The position numbers were made by a program, and so were the translations under genes. Shown here one piece after another: positions 51,760-61,381 of a stretch of DNA of 64,000 nt. Location: the NCBI RefSeq assembly GCF_030123105.1, contig NZ_CP126095.1, positions 4,030,001-4,094,000 on the forward strand. Direction: 5' to 3'. The notes beneath the pieces were generated by a model. It was not told the origin of the DNA. It worked only from the letters and a program-made list of their open reading frames with translations, and searched no databases. The stretch is from Paenibacillus sp. G2S3 (GTDB lineage Bacteria; Bacillota; Bacilli; Paenibacillales; Paenibacillaceae). Each line of letters begins with the position of its first letter. Position 1 is the stretch's first letter.

Positions 51760-52629
51760 ATGGATATTAGACAGCTTAAATATTTTATGGCTATCGCTGA
51801 GGAAGGACAGATTACGTCCGCAGCCAGAAAGCTGCAAATGGCCCAGCCTCCGCTGAGTCAGCAGCTCAAGCTGCTTGAGGAAGAGCTCGGTGTAAAGCTA
51901 GTGGATAGAGGTCCGCGCAGCGTTCAACTCACCGAGGCAGGAGCCATTTTGCGTGACCGTGCCCAACAAATTCTGGAGCTGGCTGATTCCACCGCCCGAG
52001 AGCTCAATGATTTTGTCAAAGGGTTAAAAGGGACCCTTGCCATCGGTACTGTATCTTCTTCCGGAGCTACCCTACTTCAAGATCGACTATGTGAGTTCCA
52101 TAAAACATATCAAGGCGTTAAATTTGAAATTCATGAAGGAAATACCTTCAGAATTATCGACCTTTTGAACAAGGGAATTATTGAAATCGGGATTGTCCGA
52201 ACTCCCTTTAATGCAACAAATTTAGAATGTCTTTACACACAAGCTGAGCCTATGATTGCCGTAATGACTCCAGAGTATGACTGGAAAACAGATGAAAACT
52301 TCGTTGAGATCGGTGAGTTAAAAGATAAGCCGCTCATTATCTACCGCCGTTTCGAGCAGCTTATCCGGGAAACCTGTCTTGAGAATGGCTTTGATCCGCT
52401 AATCTTCTGCATGAATGATGATGCGAGAACAACACTGCTCTGGGCGAATGCTGGTCTCGGCATCGGAATCATCCCCAAATCCGCTTTCGAATTAACGAGT
52501 AACCGTAATTTGATCTATAAAGAAATCAGTAGTGAATCGCTTCGCACGCGTGTCGCCGCTGTCTGGATCAAGGATAAATACTTGTCATCATTAGCTTCCA
52601 AGTTTATTGAGAGCTTCAAGAATGGTTAA
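51760..52629 (+). CDS. LysR family transcriptional regulator
   Basis: A 289-aa LTTR (MDIRQLKYFMAIAEEGQITSAARKLQMAQPPLSQQL) with a complete effector domain. GGAGG lies 8 nt before the ATG at 51760. It is divergent from the heterodimeric ABC exporter genes (114-bp gap), which it may regulate, and 9 nt from the convergent metG stop codon. Confidence 0.88.
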   Translation: MDIRQLKYFMAIAEEGQITSAARKLQMAQPPLSQQLKLLEEELGVKLVDRGPRSVQLTEAGAILRDRAQQILELADSTARELNDFVKGLKGTLAIGTVSSSGATLLQDRLCEFHKTYQGVKFEIHEGNTFRIIDLLNKGIIEIGIVRTPFNATNLECLYTQAEPMIAVMTPEYDWKTDENFVEIGELKDKPLIIYRRFEQLIRETCLENGFDPLIFCMNDDARTTLLWANAGLGIGIIPKSAFELTSNRNLIYKEISSESLRTRVAAVWIKDKYLSSLASKFIESFKNG

Positions 52630-52638
52630 TAAACATCA

Positions 52639-54288
52639 TTATTTACTCACTTGTTGTTGAATAAGCCTTTCTTCTTCTTCTTTAATACGACTAATATCAA
52701 TTCGTTCAAACAACAATTGTAAATCAGTTACCTGTTGATAAGGGGGAACTGAGCGGGGCTGCCAATTCGGTAGCTCAAGCGATAGGAACCCCCTGATCTT
52801 CTCACAAGAAAACGGCAGAAACGGATGCAGCAAATTCGCCAAATTAGCGATAATTTGCACGCATGTATATATCGTAGAATCACAGGCATCGCGATCCTCT
52901 TTTACTTGAAGCCAAGGTTTTTCCCGATCAAAATACTGGTTTGCCTTTCGCACATAAGAGAAAATATACTCCAGCGCATCCTTCAAATCTCCAGCCTCAA
53001 TGAGGCGTCCTGACTCCAGATACAGGAGCTCAATGTTATCTCTCCACACTTTATCTAACTTCCCACTCGGTACTTTTCCTTCATAAAACTTATCAACAAA
53101 AGCCAACGAGCGATTCACAAAGTTACCAAATGCTCCAAGTAACTCGCCATTATGGCTATAAATAAACTCTCTCCAAGAAAAATCAGTATCCCGCTTCTCG
53201 GGTCCGTTAGCAATCAAGAAATAACGAATAGAGTCAGGATGATAACGTTCTAGAATATCAGGTACCCAAACCGCCCAATTACGGCTAGTTGAGAACTTCT
53301 GCCCCTCAAGAGTTAAATATTCGCTGGATATAATGCGATCCGGTAAATGCAGACCTCGAGCTCCTAATAAGACGGCTGGCCATATCAAGGTGTGAAATGG
53401 AATATTGTCTTTACCATGGACATAATAAGCGATTATATCCCCTTTTTCCTCTGCCCAAAAATCCTCCCAGCTACCCCCAGATTGTGTGGCCCACTGCTTA
53501 CTGGCTGATAAATAACCACTTACTGCCTCAATCCAAACGTAAATCTTTTTATCTTCAAATCCAGCTACAGGAACATCTACACCCCAAGATAAGTCTCTGG
53601 TAACCGCGCGATCCTGAAGCCCTTCCTTCAAATACCGTTTGGTCAGTTTTATTGCATTTTCTCTCCAGCTTACTGCTTCATCTACATATTCCGTTAATTC
53701 AGATTGAAATTCAGACAAGCTAAGATAATAATGCTCTGTTGGCCGTTCTGTCGGCGTATTCCCACACAGCTTGCATGTTCTATTTAATAAATCAGATGGA
53801 TCTAGAATCGTAGAACAATAATCGCATTGATCTCCCCGCGCCTGCTGGCCACATACCGGACAAGTCCCTTCCACATATCTGTCTGGCAAAAAGCGCTGAT
53901 CCACCTCGCAGTAACATTGCGCTATGGTTTTTTTATATAAATGCCCATTCTTTAGTAACTCTAAAAATAACTCTTGCACGACCTTGTGATGCTGCTGTCG
54001 ATCCGTTCGAGTATATAGATCATAACTAAATCCCAACTGTTCAAAACACTGTAGAAACTCCTCATGATATCTGCTGGCAAAAGCTCCGGGAGTGATTCCT
54101 TCTTTGGAAGCCTGAACCGCCACTGGTGTGCCATGACAGTCACTGCCAGACACATATAAAACGTTATCTCCCTTAGAGCGAAAATAGCGTGCCAGCACAT
54201 CCCCAGGCAACACACTTGATAATCTTCCAAGATGCAAAGATCCATTCGCATACGGCCAAGCACCACCTATAAACACATTACTCATTAA
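52639..54288 (-). CDS. metG: Methionyl-tRNA synthetase, compact form
   Basis: About 549 aa. GSLHLGRL is the HIGH-type motif and KFSTSR the KMSKS equivalent. Two zinc knuckles ([16 protein letters not shown] and CKLCG) place it in the two-knuckle class. The C-terminal tRNA-binding (EMAP-like) domain of the common Bacillus MetS is absent. I start at ATG 54288 ([15 protein letters not shown]) with AGGAGAAGG upstream. It is preceded by a methionine T-box. This may be a second MetRS in the genome. Confidence 0.88.
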   Translation of the reverse strand, partial: LMSNVFIGGAWPYANGSLHLGRLSSVLPGDVLARYFRSKGDNVLYVSGSDCHGTPVAVQASKEGITPGAFASRYHEEFLQCFEQLGFSYDLYTRTDRQQHHKVVQELFLELLKNGHLYKKTIAQCYCEVDQRFLPDRYVEGTCPVCGQQARGDQCDYCSTILDPSDLLNRTCKLCGNTPTERPTEHYYLSLSEFQSELTEYVDEAVSWRENAIKLTKRYLKEGLQDRAVTRDLSWGVDVPVAGFEDKKIYVWIEAVSGYLSASKQWATQSGGSWEDFWAEEKGDIIAYYVHGKDNIPFHTLIWPAVLLGARGLHLPDRIISSEYLTLEGQKFSTSRNWAVWVPDILERYHPDSIRYFLIANGPEKRDTDFSWREFIYSHNGELLGAFGNFVNRSLAFVDKFYEGKVPSGKLDKVWRDNIELLYLESGRLIEAGDLKDALEYIFSYVRKANQYFDREKPWLQVKEDRDACDSTIYTCVQIIANLANLLHPFLPFSCEKIRGFLSLELPNWQPRSVPPYQQVTDLQLLFERIDISRIKEEEERLIQQQVSK

Positions 54289-54309
54289 CCTTCTCCTCCT
54301 TTTTTTAGA

Positions 54310-54603
54310 CAACAAAAAAACTCCCATCCACAAAGGACGAGAGTTCTACTCACGTGTTACCACCTAATTTTATAAATGCCTCATGACATTTACCTCTTCA
54401 GGTACGACGTTAATTAACGTTTATACCCTAGCACTGTAACGGATGCAGGTTCCGGCGCAGCCTACACCCCAAAAGGGTTCGATGCGCAGCTCTGAGACCA
54501 TATTCCCAAGGGTTTTCTTTACTCCTTTTCAGCGACCGGAGCTCTCTGTTGAAAGAATTGCCGTGGTACTCTTTCTCTTCTTAGCCTTTGAATATTCAAG
54601 TTA
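54310..54603 (-). promoter_or_regulatory. T-box riboswitch (methionine) upstream of metG
   Basis: The minus strand carries AGGTGGTAACACG, the T-box sequence that pairs with the uncharged tRNA acceptor end, followed by an AACTC.C..TCC terminator hairpin with seven T (54310-54345). An ATG in GGGAATATGGTCTC is the likely specifier codon. Uncharged tRNA(Met) would favour antitermination. Confidence 0.85.
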
Positions 54604-54609
54604 CTGGAA

Positions 54610-54638
54610 ATAATACTGAATTTATCGAGTAAAGTCAA
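54610..54638 (-). promoter_or_regulatory. SigA promoter of the T-box transcript
   Basis: Minus strand TTGACT (54638-54633), 17-nt spacer, TATTAT (54615-54610). Confidence 0.75.
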
Positions 54639-54678
54639 TACATAGGCTCAAGCACAATGAATTCGCCATAGTTTTTAT

Positions 54679-54712
54679 AAAAAAGACCACCCAATCGTAC
54701 AATTGGATGGTC
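54679..54712 (-). terminator. htpG terminator
   Basis: GACCATCCAATTG/CAATCG..TGGTC stem with a T-run on the minus strand. Confidence 0.85.
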
Positions 54713-54725
54713 CCTATACTTTAAA

Positions 54726-56606
54726 TTATTTCATGATTTTGCAAATATCATTAGTGAATTGAACAGGATCACTAACCTGCAATCCTTCGATCAACAGGGC
54801 TTGGTTGTACAACAGGTTCGTGTATAAACCGAGCTTCTCTTTATCGTTCTCAGCTGCCGCTTTTAAGGACTGGAATACTTCGTGATGGATGTTGATTTCG
54901 AGTACCTTGTCCGCTTGAACCTCTTGGCCATTCGGCATCGATTTAAGGATTTTTTCCATCTCGATCGTCAGCTCGCCTTCAGCAGAGAGACATACCGGAT
55001 GTGTTTTCAAACGTTTGGAAGCTTTAACAGTTTTCACTTTGCCGGACAGGATGTCCTTCATCGCTTCAAAAAGCTCCTTGTTTTCGTTCTCTTCCGCTTC
55101 CGTTGGCTTGTCCGCTTCGTCTGCTTCGATTCCCAAATCTCCGCTGGATACGGACTTAAATTCTTTTTCCTTATAAGACAGGATCATCTTGATCGCAAAT
55201 TCATCAATATCATCCGTGAAGTAAAGAATTTCATACCCTTTATCCGATACAAGCTCGGTTTGTGGGAGTTTTTCGATTCTGTCGATCGACTCTCCGGAAG
55301 CATAGTAGATATACTTTTGATCTTCTGGCATTCTTGACACGTATTCGTCCAGCGTGACCAGCTTCTTCTCCTTGGAGGAGTAGAACATCAGCAAATCTTG
55401 AAGTGTATCTTTGTGCATTCCATAATCGTTATATACACCAAACTTAAGCTGTCTGCCAAAAGCATTATAGAACTGCTCGTATTTCTCTCTTTCATCCTTC
55501 AACAAGCTTTGCAATTGGCTCTTCACTTTATTCTTAATGTTCTTCGCGATTAGAGTCAATTGACGGTCATGCTGGAGCATCTCTCTGGAGATGTTCAATG
55601 AAAGATCCTCTGAATCTACCATACCTTTTACAAAACTAAAATAGTCAGGCAGCAGATCCGCACATTTGTTCATGATCAATACACCGTTGGAATAGAGCTC
55701 AAGACCTTTTTCATATTCCTTTGTGTAATAATCAAATGGCGTGTTTTCTGGGATAAACAGGATTGCATTGTATACGACAGCACCATCAGCACTGATATGA
55801 ATATGTTTAAGCGGCTTGTCGAAGCCGTAACGTTTCTCTACATAGAAGTTGTCGTAATCTTCTGTAGTTAGCTCGCTTTTGTTCTTGCGCCAGATGGGCA
55901 CCATGCTGTTCACGGTTTGTTCTTGAACCACTTCTTCGAACTCGTTCTCTGTGCCTTCTTTTGGCTTTTGCTCCTTCACGTCCATTTTAATTGGGAAACG
56001 GATGAAGTCGGAGTATTTTTTAATGATGGATTTCAGGCGATATTCTTCCAAATATTCATCGTATTGATCTTCTTCGGTATTCTCTTTAATTTTCAAAATC
56101 ACATCAGTACCAACCGAATCTTTCTCGACAGACTCGATAGTATAGCCGTCAGCGCCCTTAGACTCCCATTTAAAGGCCTCGTCGCTGCCTAGTGCCTTAC
56201 TGATCACCGTAACGTCATCTGCCACCATAAACGCAGCGTAGAAGCCAACCCCGAACTGCCCGATGATGTTGTGACCATCTTTAGCTTCATTCTCTTTCTT
56301 AAAAGCAAGGGATCCGCTCTTCGCGATCGTTCCTAGGTTATTCTCCAGCTCCTCTTGCGTCATCCCGATACCTGTATCGGAGATGGTCAAGGTTCTGTTC
56401 GCCTTATCGGCAGTCACTTTAATATAATAATCTTCTTTATTGAAGACCAAGCTTTCATCAGCTAACGCTCTGTAATAGATCTTATCAATTGCATCACTTG
56501 CATTGGAAATCAGCTCGCGCAGGAAAATTTCCCGTTGTGTATAAATGGAGTTAATCATCATTTCCAGCAATCTTTTCGATTCGGCTTTAAACTCTTTTTT
56601 GGCCAT
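54726..56606 (-). CDS. htpG: Molecular chaperone HtpG (Hsp90)
   Basis: A 626-aa Hsp90. [23 protein letters not shown] and [15 protein letters not shown] are the GHKL ATP-binding motifs. Middle and C-terminal dimerisation domains are complete. It folds and remodels client proteins under stress. GGAG lies upstream of the ATG at 56606. A CIRCE operator lies at its promoter, so HrcA probably represses it. Confidence 0.95.
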   Translation of the reverse strand: MAKKEFKAESKRLLEMMINSIYTQREIFLRELISNASDAIDKIYYRALADESLVFNKEDYYIKVTADKANRTLTISDTGIGMTQEELENNLGTIAKSGSLAFKKENEAKDGHNIIGQFGVGFYAAFMVADDVTVISKALGSDEAFKWESKGADGYTIESVEKDSVGTDVILKIKENTEEDQYDEYLEEYRLKSIIKKYSDFIRFPIKMDVKEQKPKEGTENEFEEVVQEQTVNSMVPIWRKNKSELTTEDYDNFYVEKRYGFDKPLKHIHISADGAVVYNAILFIPENTPFDYYTKEYEKGLELYSNGVLIMNKCADLLPDYFSFVKGMVDSEDLSLNISREMLQHDRQLTLIAKNIKNKVKSQLQSLLKDEREKYEQFYNAFGRQLKFGVYNDYGMHKDTLQDLLMFYSSKEKKLVTLDEYVSRMPEDQKYIYYASGESIDRIEKLPQTELVSDKGYEILYFTDDIDEFAIKMILSYKEKEFKSVSSGDLGIEADEADKPTEAEENENKELFEAMKDILSGKVKTVKASKRLKTHPVCLSAEGELTIEMEKILKSMPNGQEVQADKVLEINIHHEVFQSLKAAAENDKEKLGLYTNLLYNQALLIEGLQVSDPVQFTNDICKIMK

Positions 56607-56656
56607 GAATAAGTAGATCTCCTTTCAAAATAACCTTTTTGTCCAACACTCTGTGA

Positions 56657-56683
56657 TTAGCACTCAAATGTGTTGAGTGCTAA
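56657..56683 (-). promoter_or_regulatory. CIRCE element (HrcA operator)
   Basis: TTAGCACTC, 9-nt spacer, GAGTGCTAA: an exact consensus CIRCE just downstream of the htpG promoter. Confidence 0.95.
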
Positions 56684-56694
56684 TTCTTCTTTTT

Positions 56695-56723
56695 ATATAA
56701 CATAAACTGATTTTGAATGTCAA
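56695..56723 (-). promoter_or_regulatory. SigA promoter of htpG
   Basis: Minus strand TTGACA (56723-56718), 17-nt spacer, TTATAT (56700-56695). The CIRCE sits at the expected start-site region. Confidence 0.82.
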
Positions 56724-56761
56724 TATTTACAGCGTTTTTCATTAAATATTGCTAACTTTTT

Positions 56762-57637
56762 CTAATGATTTGCAAGTAACATTTGGGTTAGAAATTGTAA
56801 CGGCTGGGACTTCCACTTCTTAGGGTGCATCAGAAGCTGCAGATCAAAGTGAATTTCTGAATGTGCAAAGGGCAGCTCGGCCAAGTTCCCCCGTTCAATT
56901 TCTTCCTCTGCAACAATTTTCGGTAATAATGCAATCCCAAGACCATTCATAACACAACGTTTAATCGCCTCTAGATTCGAAAGCTCAAAACCTATGCGGA
57001 ATACGATCCCATGCTCTTTTAACAAATTCTCAAATAGACTCCTGTAAATACAGCTCTCTTCAGAAACAATTAATTCGCAGTTATTTAGATCCTGTAGCGT
57101 TACTGTATCCATCTGGGCAAGGGGATGATTAATGGGGGCTATCAACACGAGCGGTTCATCTCTAATGATCGTACGATCAAGTAAAGAATCCGTAGTGGTA
57201 CGATCGAGCATCAAGCCGATGTCTACTTCCCCATCTTTTATTTTGGCCAAGAGGTTAGCTTCCTGCATCGTTTGCAGATGGATATCAAGTTTCGGAAATT
57301 TCGTCCTCAACTGCTGTAAGTAGGGTGGCAAGTAGAAAGCAGCTAATGAATCAATCGTCCCAATCGTTAGCGTACCTCCTATCTGCTGGGCAATGGTTTC
57401 TTTAGAACGATCATACAGATCCAAAATCTCCACGAATAGCTTCAACAGCTCTTCTCCAGGTGGGGTAAGACGCAGCTGCCTACCATGCCTTTCTATTAAT
57501 GGAACTCCGTATTCCTTCTCTATTTTCTGTATTTGCATCGTAACACTCGACTGCGCGTAACCTAGCTCTTCAGCAGCCCGTGTAAAGCTCTGACGTTTAG
57601 CCACCTCGCGGAATGTTCGTAAATAGGTTAAATCCAT
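56762..57637 (-). CDS. LysR family transcriptional regulator
   Basis: A 291-aa LTTR (MDLTYLRTFREVAKRQSFTRAAEELGYAQSSVTMQI) with a full effector domain. It is divergent from a dapA-type gene with a 121-bp shared region and may regulate it. The LTTR type resembles YwqM/CysL-like regulators; the effector is unknown. Confidence 0.87.
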   Translation of the reverse strand: MDLTYLRTFREVAKRQSFTRAAEELGYAQSSVTMQIQKIEKEYGVPLIERHGRQLRLTPPGEELLKLFVEILDLYDRSKETIAQQIGGTLTIGTIDSLAAFYLPPYLQQLRTKFPKLDIHLQTMQEANLLAKIKDGEVDIGLMLDRTTTDSLLDRTIIRDEPLVLIAPINHPLAQMDTVTLQDLNNCELIVSEESCIYRSLFENLLKEHGIVFRIGFELSNLEAIKRCVMNGLGIALLPKIVAEEEIERGNLAELPFAHSEIHFDLQLLMHPKKWKSQPLQFLTQMLLANH

Positions 57638-57758
57638 AACCTCACCCTAACATCAATATTTTTGATGATACACATCATTTATTATAGCTAACGACGATGC
57701 AACATTCCATGGTAAAGTGTATGTAGAGGAATTAAAATATTTTGGAGGCCGATAATTT

Positions 57759-58655
57759 ATGCTTACAGAACAACAGATTTATGGAATTTATGTCCCCGTG
57801 GTCACCCCGTTCAATGCTGCTGGTGAAGTCGATTTGGATTCGTATCAGCGTTACGTAAAGAACATTATTAACAACAGCATACAAGGTCTGGTCGTTAATG
57901 GAACCACCGGTGAATCGCCAACTGTAACCGTAAATGAAATGCAGCTTCTAGTAAACACTTCTCGTGAGCTTTTACAATCTACATCTATCCCCTTAGTAGT
58001 CGGTACAGGAACCAATGACACAGCTTCCACGGTAGCACGCACAGAGATCGCAGCTAACCTTGGTGCTGATTGCGCACTAGTAGTCGTCCCTTATTATAGT
58101 CGTCCTTCGCAAGAGGGCATCATTGCCCATTTCCGCAAAGCAGCAGAAGTAGGCATTCCAATCATGGCATATGACATTCCAAGTCGTACTGGTACTGCTA
58201 TGACCCTAGATACTGCACGCACAATCCTAGAAATGAATAATGTTGTCGGATTAAAAGACTGCTCAGGTAGCACCAAAATGGTTAGTGAGCTAGTTCGTAC
58301 AGGGTCCAAACCTGTGCTTGGCGGCGACGATTCACTCTTTTATGAAATGCTTAGCTCTGGAGCAGCTGGTGGCATGCTTGCTACTGCGAACGTTTATCCA
58401 GCAGAATGTATCCGTATATACGAGGCCTTCAAATCGGGTCAATTAGACTTGGCAAAAGAAAACTTTGAACAACTACTGCCGATCATCCGTCTCTTGTTCA
58501 AGGAATCGAATCCCGCTCCAATCAAATGGATGCTTAGCCAGAATGGCCTAATCGATTCAGATACGCTTCGCCTCCCTATGACTTCCATCAGCACAGCGCT
58601 TGAGCAAGAGCTTAGTTCTTATGTTCAGGACAACGCAATTGAAGCGACTGCATAA
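57759..58655 (+). CDS. dapA: 4-hydroxy-tetrahydrodipicolinate synthase (DapA-type)
   Basis: A 298-aa class I aldolase fold enzyme. NGTTGESPT, MAYDIPSRTGTAM (Tyr) and VVGLKDCSGS (Schiff-base Lys) fit DapA, first step of the lysine/dipicolinate branch. Other members of the family use different keto acids, so this divergent, LysR-linked copy could be an extra DapA-like aldolase. GGAGG lies upstream of the ATG at 57759. Confidence 0.88.
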   Translation: MLTEQQIYGIYVPVVTPFNAAGEVDLDSYQRYVKNIINNSIQGLVVNGTTGESPTVTVNEMQLLVNTSRELLQSTSIPLVVGTGTNDTASTVARTEIAANLGADCALVVVPYYSRPSQEGIIAHFRKAAEVGIPIMAYDIPSRTGTAMTLDTARTILEMNNVVGLKDCSGSTKMVSELVRTGSKPVLGGDDSLFYEMLSSGAAGGMLATANVYPAECIRIYEAFKSGQLDLAKENFEQLLPIIRLLFKESNPAPIKWMLSQNGLIDSDTLRLPMTSISTALEQELSSYVQDNAIEATA

Positions 58656-58666
58656 AGAGAAAATAT

Positions 58667-58708
58667 AACGGCCGTTATACAGTGAGGAACTGTTTAGCGG
58701 CTGTTTTT
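58667..58708 (+). terminator. dapA terminator
   Basis: AACGGCCG/CGGCTGTT stem with a T-run. Confidence 0.65.
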
Positions 58709-58730
58709 TGTTGTAACTTCAGAAAATAAC

Positions 58731-58763
58731 AAAAAAACCATCAGATTTCTCTGACGGTTTTGA
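58731..58763 (-). terminator. Terminator of the DEAD-box gene
   Basis: AAACCGTCAGA/TCTGATGGTTT stem followed on the minus strand by seven T. Confidence 0.85.
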
Positions 58764-58800
58764 GATCTTACTATAAAAAACGTCCAGCGTTCAAACTAAC

Positions 58801-60171
58801 TTATCTGCTGCTCGTTTGTCTTCCTTTAGTGAACCACTCGGACTTTGGCTTTAGTGGAGGGTTAGACTTAGGCTTTGCTTTGGCAGGTTTAGATGCCGCT
58901 GGTTTTGCGCCCGCTGGTTTTGCGCCCGCTGGTTTAGCTGTTGAAGGTCTGGAGGTCGATGGTTTTGAAGAGGCAGATCTCGAACCTGACGGTTTAGAAG
59001 ATCTTTCTGTCTTCATCTGCGTTTTACGAGACATCGGATACGGATGATCCTTCACTTCTGGAATCGATTTTCCGATCAATTTCTCAATATCCTTAAGGAA
59101 CGGAAGCTCTTCAGATTCACAAAAAGATATTGCAGTCCCGCTTAATCCAGCTCTACCCGTACGACCGATCCGGTGCACATAGGTTTCTGGAATATTTGGC
59201 AAGTTGAAGTTGATTACATGAGACAGTTCATCTATATCAATTCCTCGCGCGGCGATATCCGTAGCTACAAGAACGCGGGTTGCACCACTTTTAAAATTCC
59301 GCAATGCATTCTGACGATCATTCTGCGATTTATTGCCATGAATGGCTTGTGCAGAAATGTTCACTTTCGCTAGATCACGGGTAACACGGTCCGCACCACG
59401 TTTGGTACGAGTAAATACCAGAGCAGAAATGATCGATTTATCCTGTAACAGAAGATTCAATTGATTCTGCTTATTTCCGTTCTCTAATAAATAGATCGAT
59501 TGATCAATTCTATCCGCAGTAGATGACACGGGTGTAATTTCTACTTTTACTGGATTCACAAGCAAGGTTTTGATCAATTTGGAAATCTCAGTAGGCATCG
59601 TAGCCGAGAAAAATAGTGTTTGTTTCTTCGTAGGCATTTTGGCGATAATACGCTTTACATCATGGATAAAGCCCATATCTAGCATGCGGTCTGCTTCATC
59701 CAAAACAAGAATTTGGACATATTGTAAGTCCACACGTTTTTGATTGATCAGGTCGATAAGTCTACCTGGTGTAGCAATTAGAATATCAGCACCTTGATTC
59801 AGGGCTCGCTCTTGCACTTTCTGTGATACACCACCAACGATGGCAGCGGAGCGGATATCTGTGAATTGGCTATACGCTTTTATGTTATCAGCAATTTGAA
59901 TCGCTAGTTCTCTTGTCGGTGTTAAGATCAGCGAGCGAATGCGTCGCACATTATTTGTTTTGTTGGGACTTGTTTGTTCGCTTAATAATTGAATGATAGG
60001 TACCGAAAAAGCAGCTGTCTTTCCTGTTCCCGTTTGAGCACATCCAAGTAAATCTCTACCAGCTAATACAGCTGGGATCGATTGCTCCTGTATAGGTGTA
60101 GGTGCTGTATAGTTTTCTTTGGTTAAAGCCTTTAAAATGGCAGGCATAATATTCAGTTCGTTAAATGTCAT
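58801..60171 (-). CDS. DEAD-box RNA helicase (RhlE-like)
   Basis: A 456-aa helicase. AQTGTGKTAAF, PTRELA, VLDEADRMLDMG, FFSATMP and VHRIGRTGR are motifs I to VI. The C-terminal tail of about 70 residues is basic and of low complexity, with repeated AKPAGAKPAG units, typical for RNA-binding extensions. It probably helps in cold-stress RNA remodelling or ribosome assembly. A T-rich site and AGGAGACCC lie upstream of the ATG. Confidence 0.92.
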   Translation of the reverse strand: MTFNELNIMPAILKALTKENYTAPTPIQEQSIPAVLAGRDLLGCAQTGTGKTAAFSVPIIQLLSEQTSPNKTNNVRRIRSLILTPTRELAIQIADNIKAYSQFTDIRSAAIVGGVSQKVQERALNQGADILIATPGRLIDLINQKRVDLQYVQILVLDEADRMLDMGFIHDVKRIIAKMPTKKQTLFFSATMPTEISKLIKTLLVNPVKVEITPVSSTADRIDQSIYLLENGNKQNQLNLLLQDKSIISALVFTRTKRGADRVTRDLAKVNISAQAIHGNKSQNDRQNALRNFKSGATRVLVATDIAARGIDIDELSHVINFNLPNIPETYVHRIGRTGRAGLSGTAISFCESEELPFLKDIEKLIGKSIPEVKDHPYPMSRKTQMKTERSSKPSGSRSASSKPSTSRPSTAKPAGAKPAGAKPAASKPAKAKPKSNPPLKPKSEWFTKGRQTSSR

Positions 60172-60616
60172 TGGGTCTCCTTAATTTCTAATACATATAT
60201 TCTTATCATTAAATCCTTTTGTCACGTCACAAACAATAATCATAACACAATTAGTCACATAATAATAGATATTCTTTATCATTACACCAATTTTCATTAA
60301 AAATCCATTTCACGATACGATCCACTTTACTGTTGCAACAGCAATATACTTCCCATAATTATCTACGATGTGCTTTTCGTTAAGCGCTCGGACTCAGCCG
60401 CACTTATTTTGCAGATTCGTGGCTTTTTGCCGCGCTATCGGACTCAGTTGCAGCTATTCATGAAAATGAAGCCCAAATCAGTACAATTATAAGTTAATAA
60501 GAGCTATCCAGTCCGATACGTTAGCAAAACACATCAAAATACTGAAATAGCTGCAATATAGTCCAAAAAATGTTCAAGCCTACGTATCAACCCAATAATG
60601 TTTCCCAATACACAAC
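60172..60616. other. Intergenic stretch with dispersed CGGACTCAG repeats
   Basis: No gene is seen. It holds two direct copies of CGGACTCAG-YYGCA-CTATT type (60385-60411, 60433-60462) and two related inverted copies (60501-60520 and 60544-60564). They match the degenerate copies at 398-475, so this is a dispersed intergenic repeat. The left part is AT-rich and probably the DEAD-box gene leader. Confidence 0.6.
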
Positions 60617-60648
60617 AAATAAAGCGGAGGATTTCTCCCCCGCTTCTT
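60617..60648 (-). terminator. pduL-type gene terminator
   Basis: AAGCGGGGGAG/CTCCGCTT stem on the minus strand. Confidence 0.7.
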
Positions 60649-60670
60649 ATCATTCGAATAACTATGAAGA

Positions 60671-61243
60671 CTATTCTACGATTTCAGCAGTGTCGCCATT
60701 GTTGGCACCAGCAGCATTAGCTTCGTCGGTATCAATATGCATATCAAGTTTGAAGCTGTCGGATACACGAGCAATTACGTTCTCCAATACGAGACCGCGA
60801 TCGCCACCGAGACGAACTTTAAGCAATTGCTTATCAGCAATGCCCCAAGCTTGCGCTTCGGAAGTGTGGAAGTGAATGTGACGAGCTGCGATGATAACAC
60901 CTTGTTCTAATTCAACTTCACCAGCAGGTCCTTTAAGCGTAATGCCAGGTGTTCCTTCAATATTTCCAGATTCGCGAACTGGAGCTTTCACGCCAAGTGC
61001 GAAGGAGTCAGTACGGGAAATTTCTAATTGGGAAGCCGGACGAGCAGGTCCCAAAATTCTTACCTTGTCAAATTTACCTTTGCTACCGATAACTGCTACT
61101 TGTTCATTTGCTGCAAATTGTCCTGGTTGGGAGAGTGGTTTGAACTCAGTTAATTGATATCCTGGGCCAAACAGAGCCTCCACGTGCTCTTGCGTAAGGT
61201 GAATATGTCTAGCCGACACACCTACGGGTACAGTCTTACTCAT
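60671..61243 (-). CDS. PduL-type phosphate propanoyltransferase
   Basis: A 190-aa phosphotransacylase. VGVSARHIHLTQEHVEALFG and IIAARHIHFHTSEAQAWG carry the zinc-binding histidines of PduL. It interconverts acyl-CoA and acyl-phosphate (acetyl or propionyl). There is no microcompartment gene nearby and no N-terminal encapsulation peptide, so it is probably a free cytoplasmic enzyme of fermentation. ATG at 61243 follows AAGGAG by about 10 nt. Confidence 0.88.
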   Translation of the reverse strand: MSKTVPVGVSARHIHLTQEHVEALFGPGYQLTEFKPLSQPGQFAANEQVAVIGSKGKFDKVRILGPARPASQLEISRTDSFALGVKAPVRESGNIEGTPGITLKGPAGEVELEQGVIIAARHIHFHTSEAQAWGIADKQLLKVRLGGDRGLVLENVIARVSDSFKLDMHIDTDEANAAGANNGDTAEIVE

Positions 61244-61318
61244 AGTAAAGTCACTCCTTGTATTTTCTCTAGTATCTGTACAAGCCATTAATCATTATAC
61301 ATCTTCTTACCCAAAAAT

Positions 61319-61353
61319 AAAAAGGGCTGCATCATAACGAAGCCCCTTTTTTC
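61319..61353 (-). terminator. Terminator of the dipeptidase gene
   Basis: GGGGCTTCG...GCAGCCCTTTTT hairpin on the minus strand. Confidence 0.8.
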
Positions 61354-61381
61354 GACAATTTATGTTTTTTGCACAAGATTG

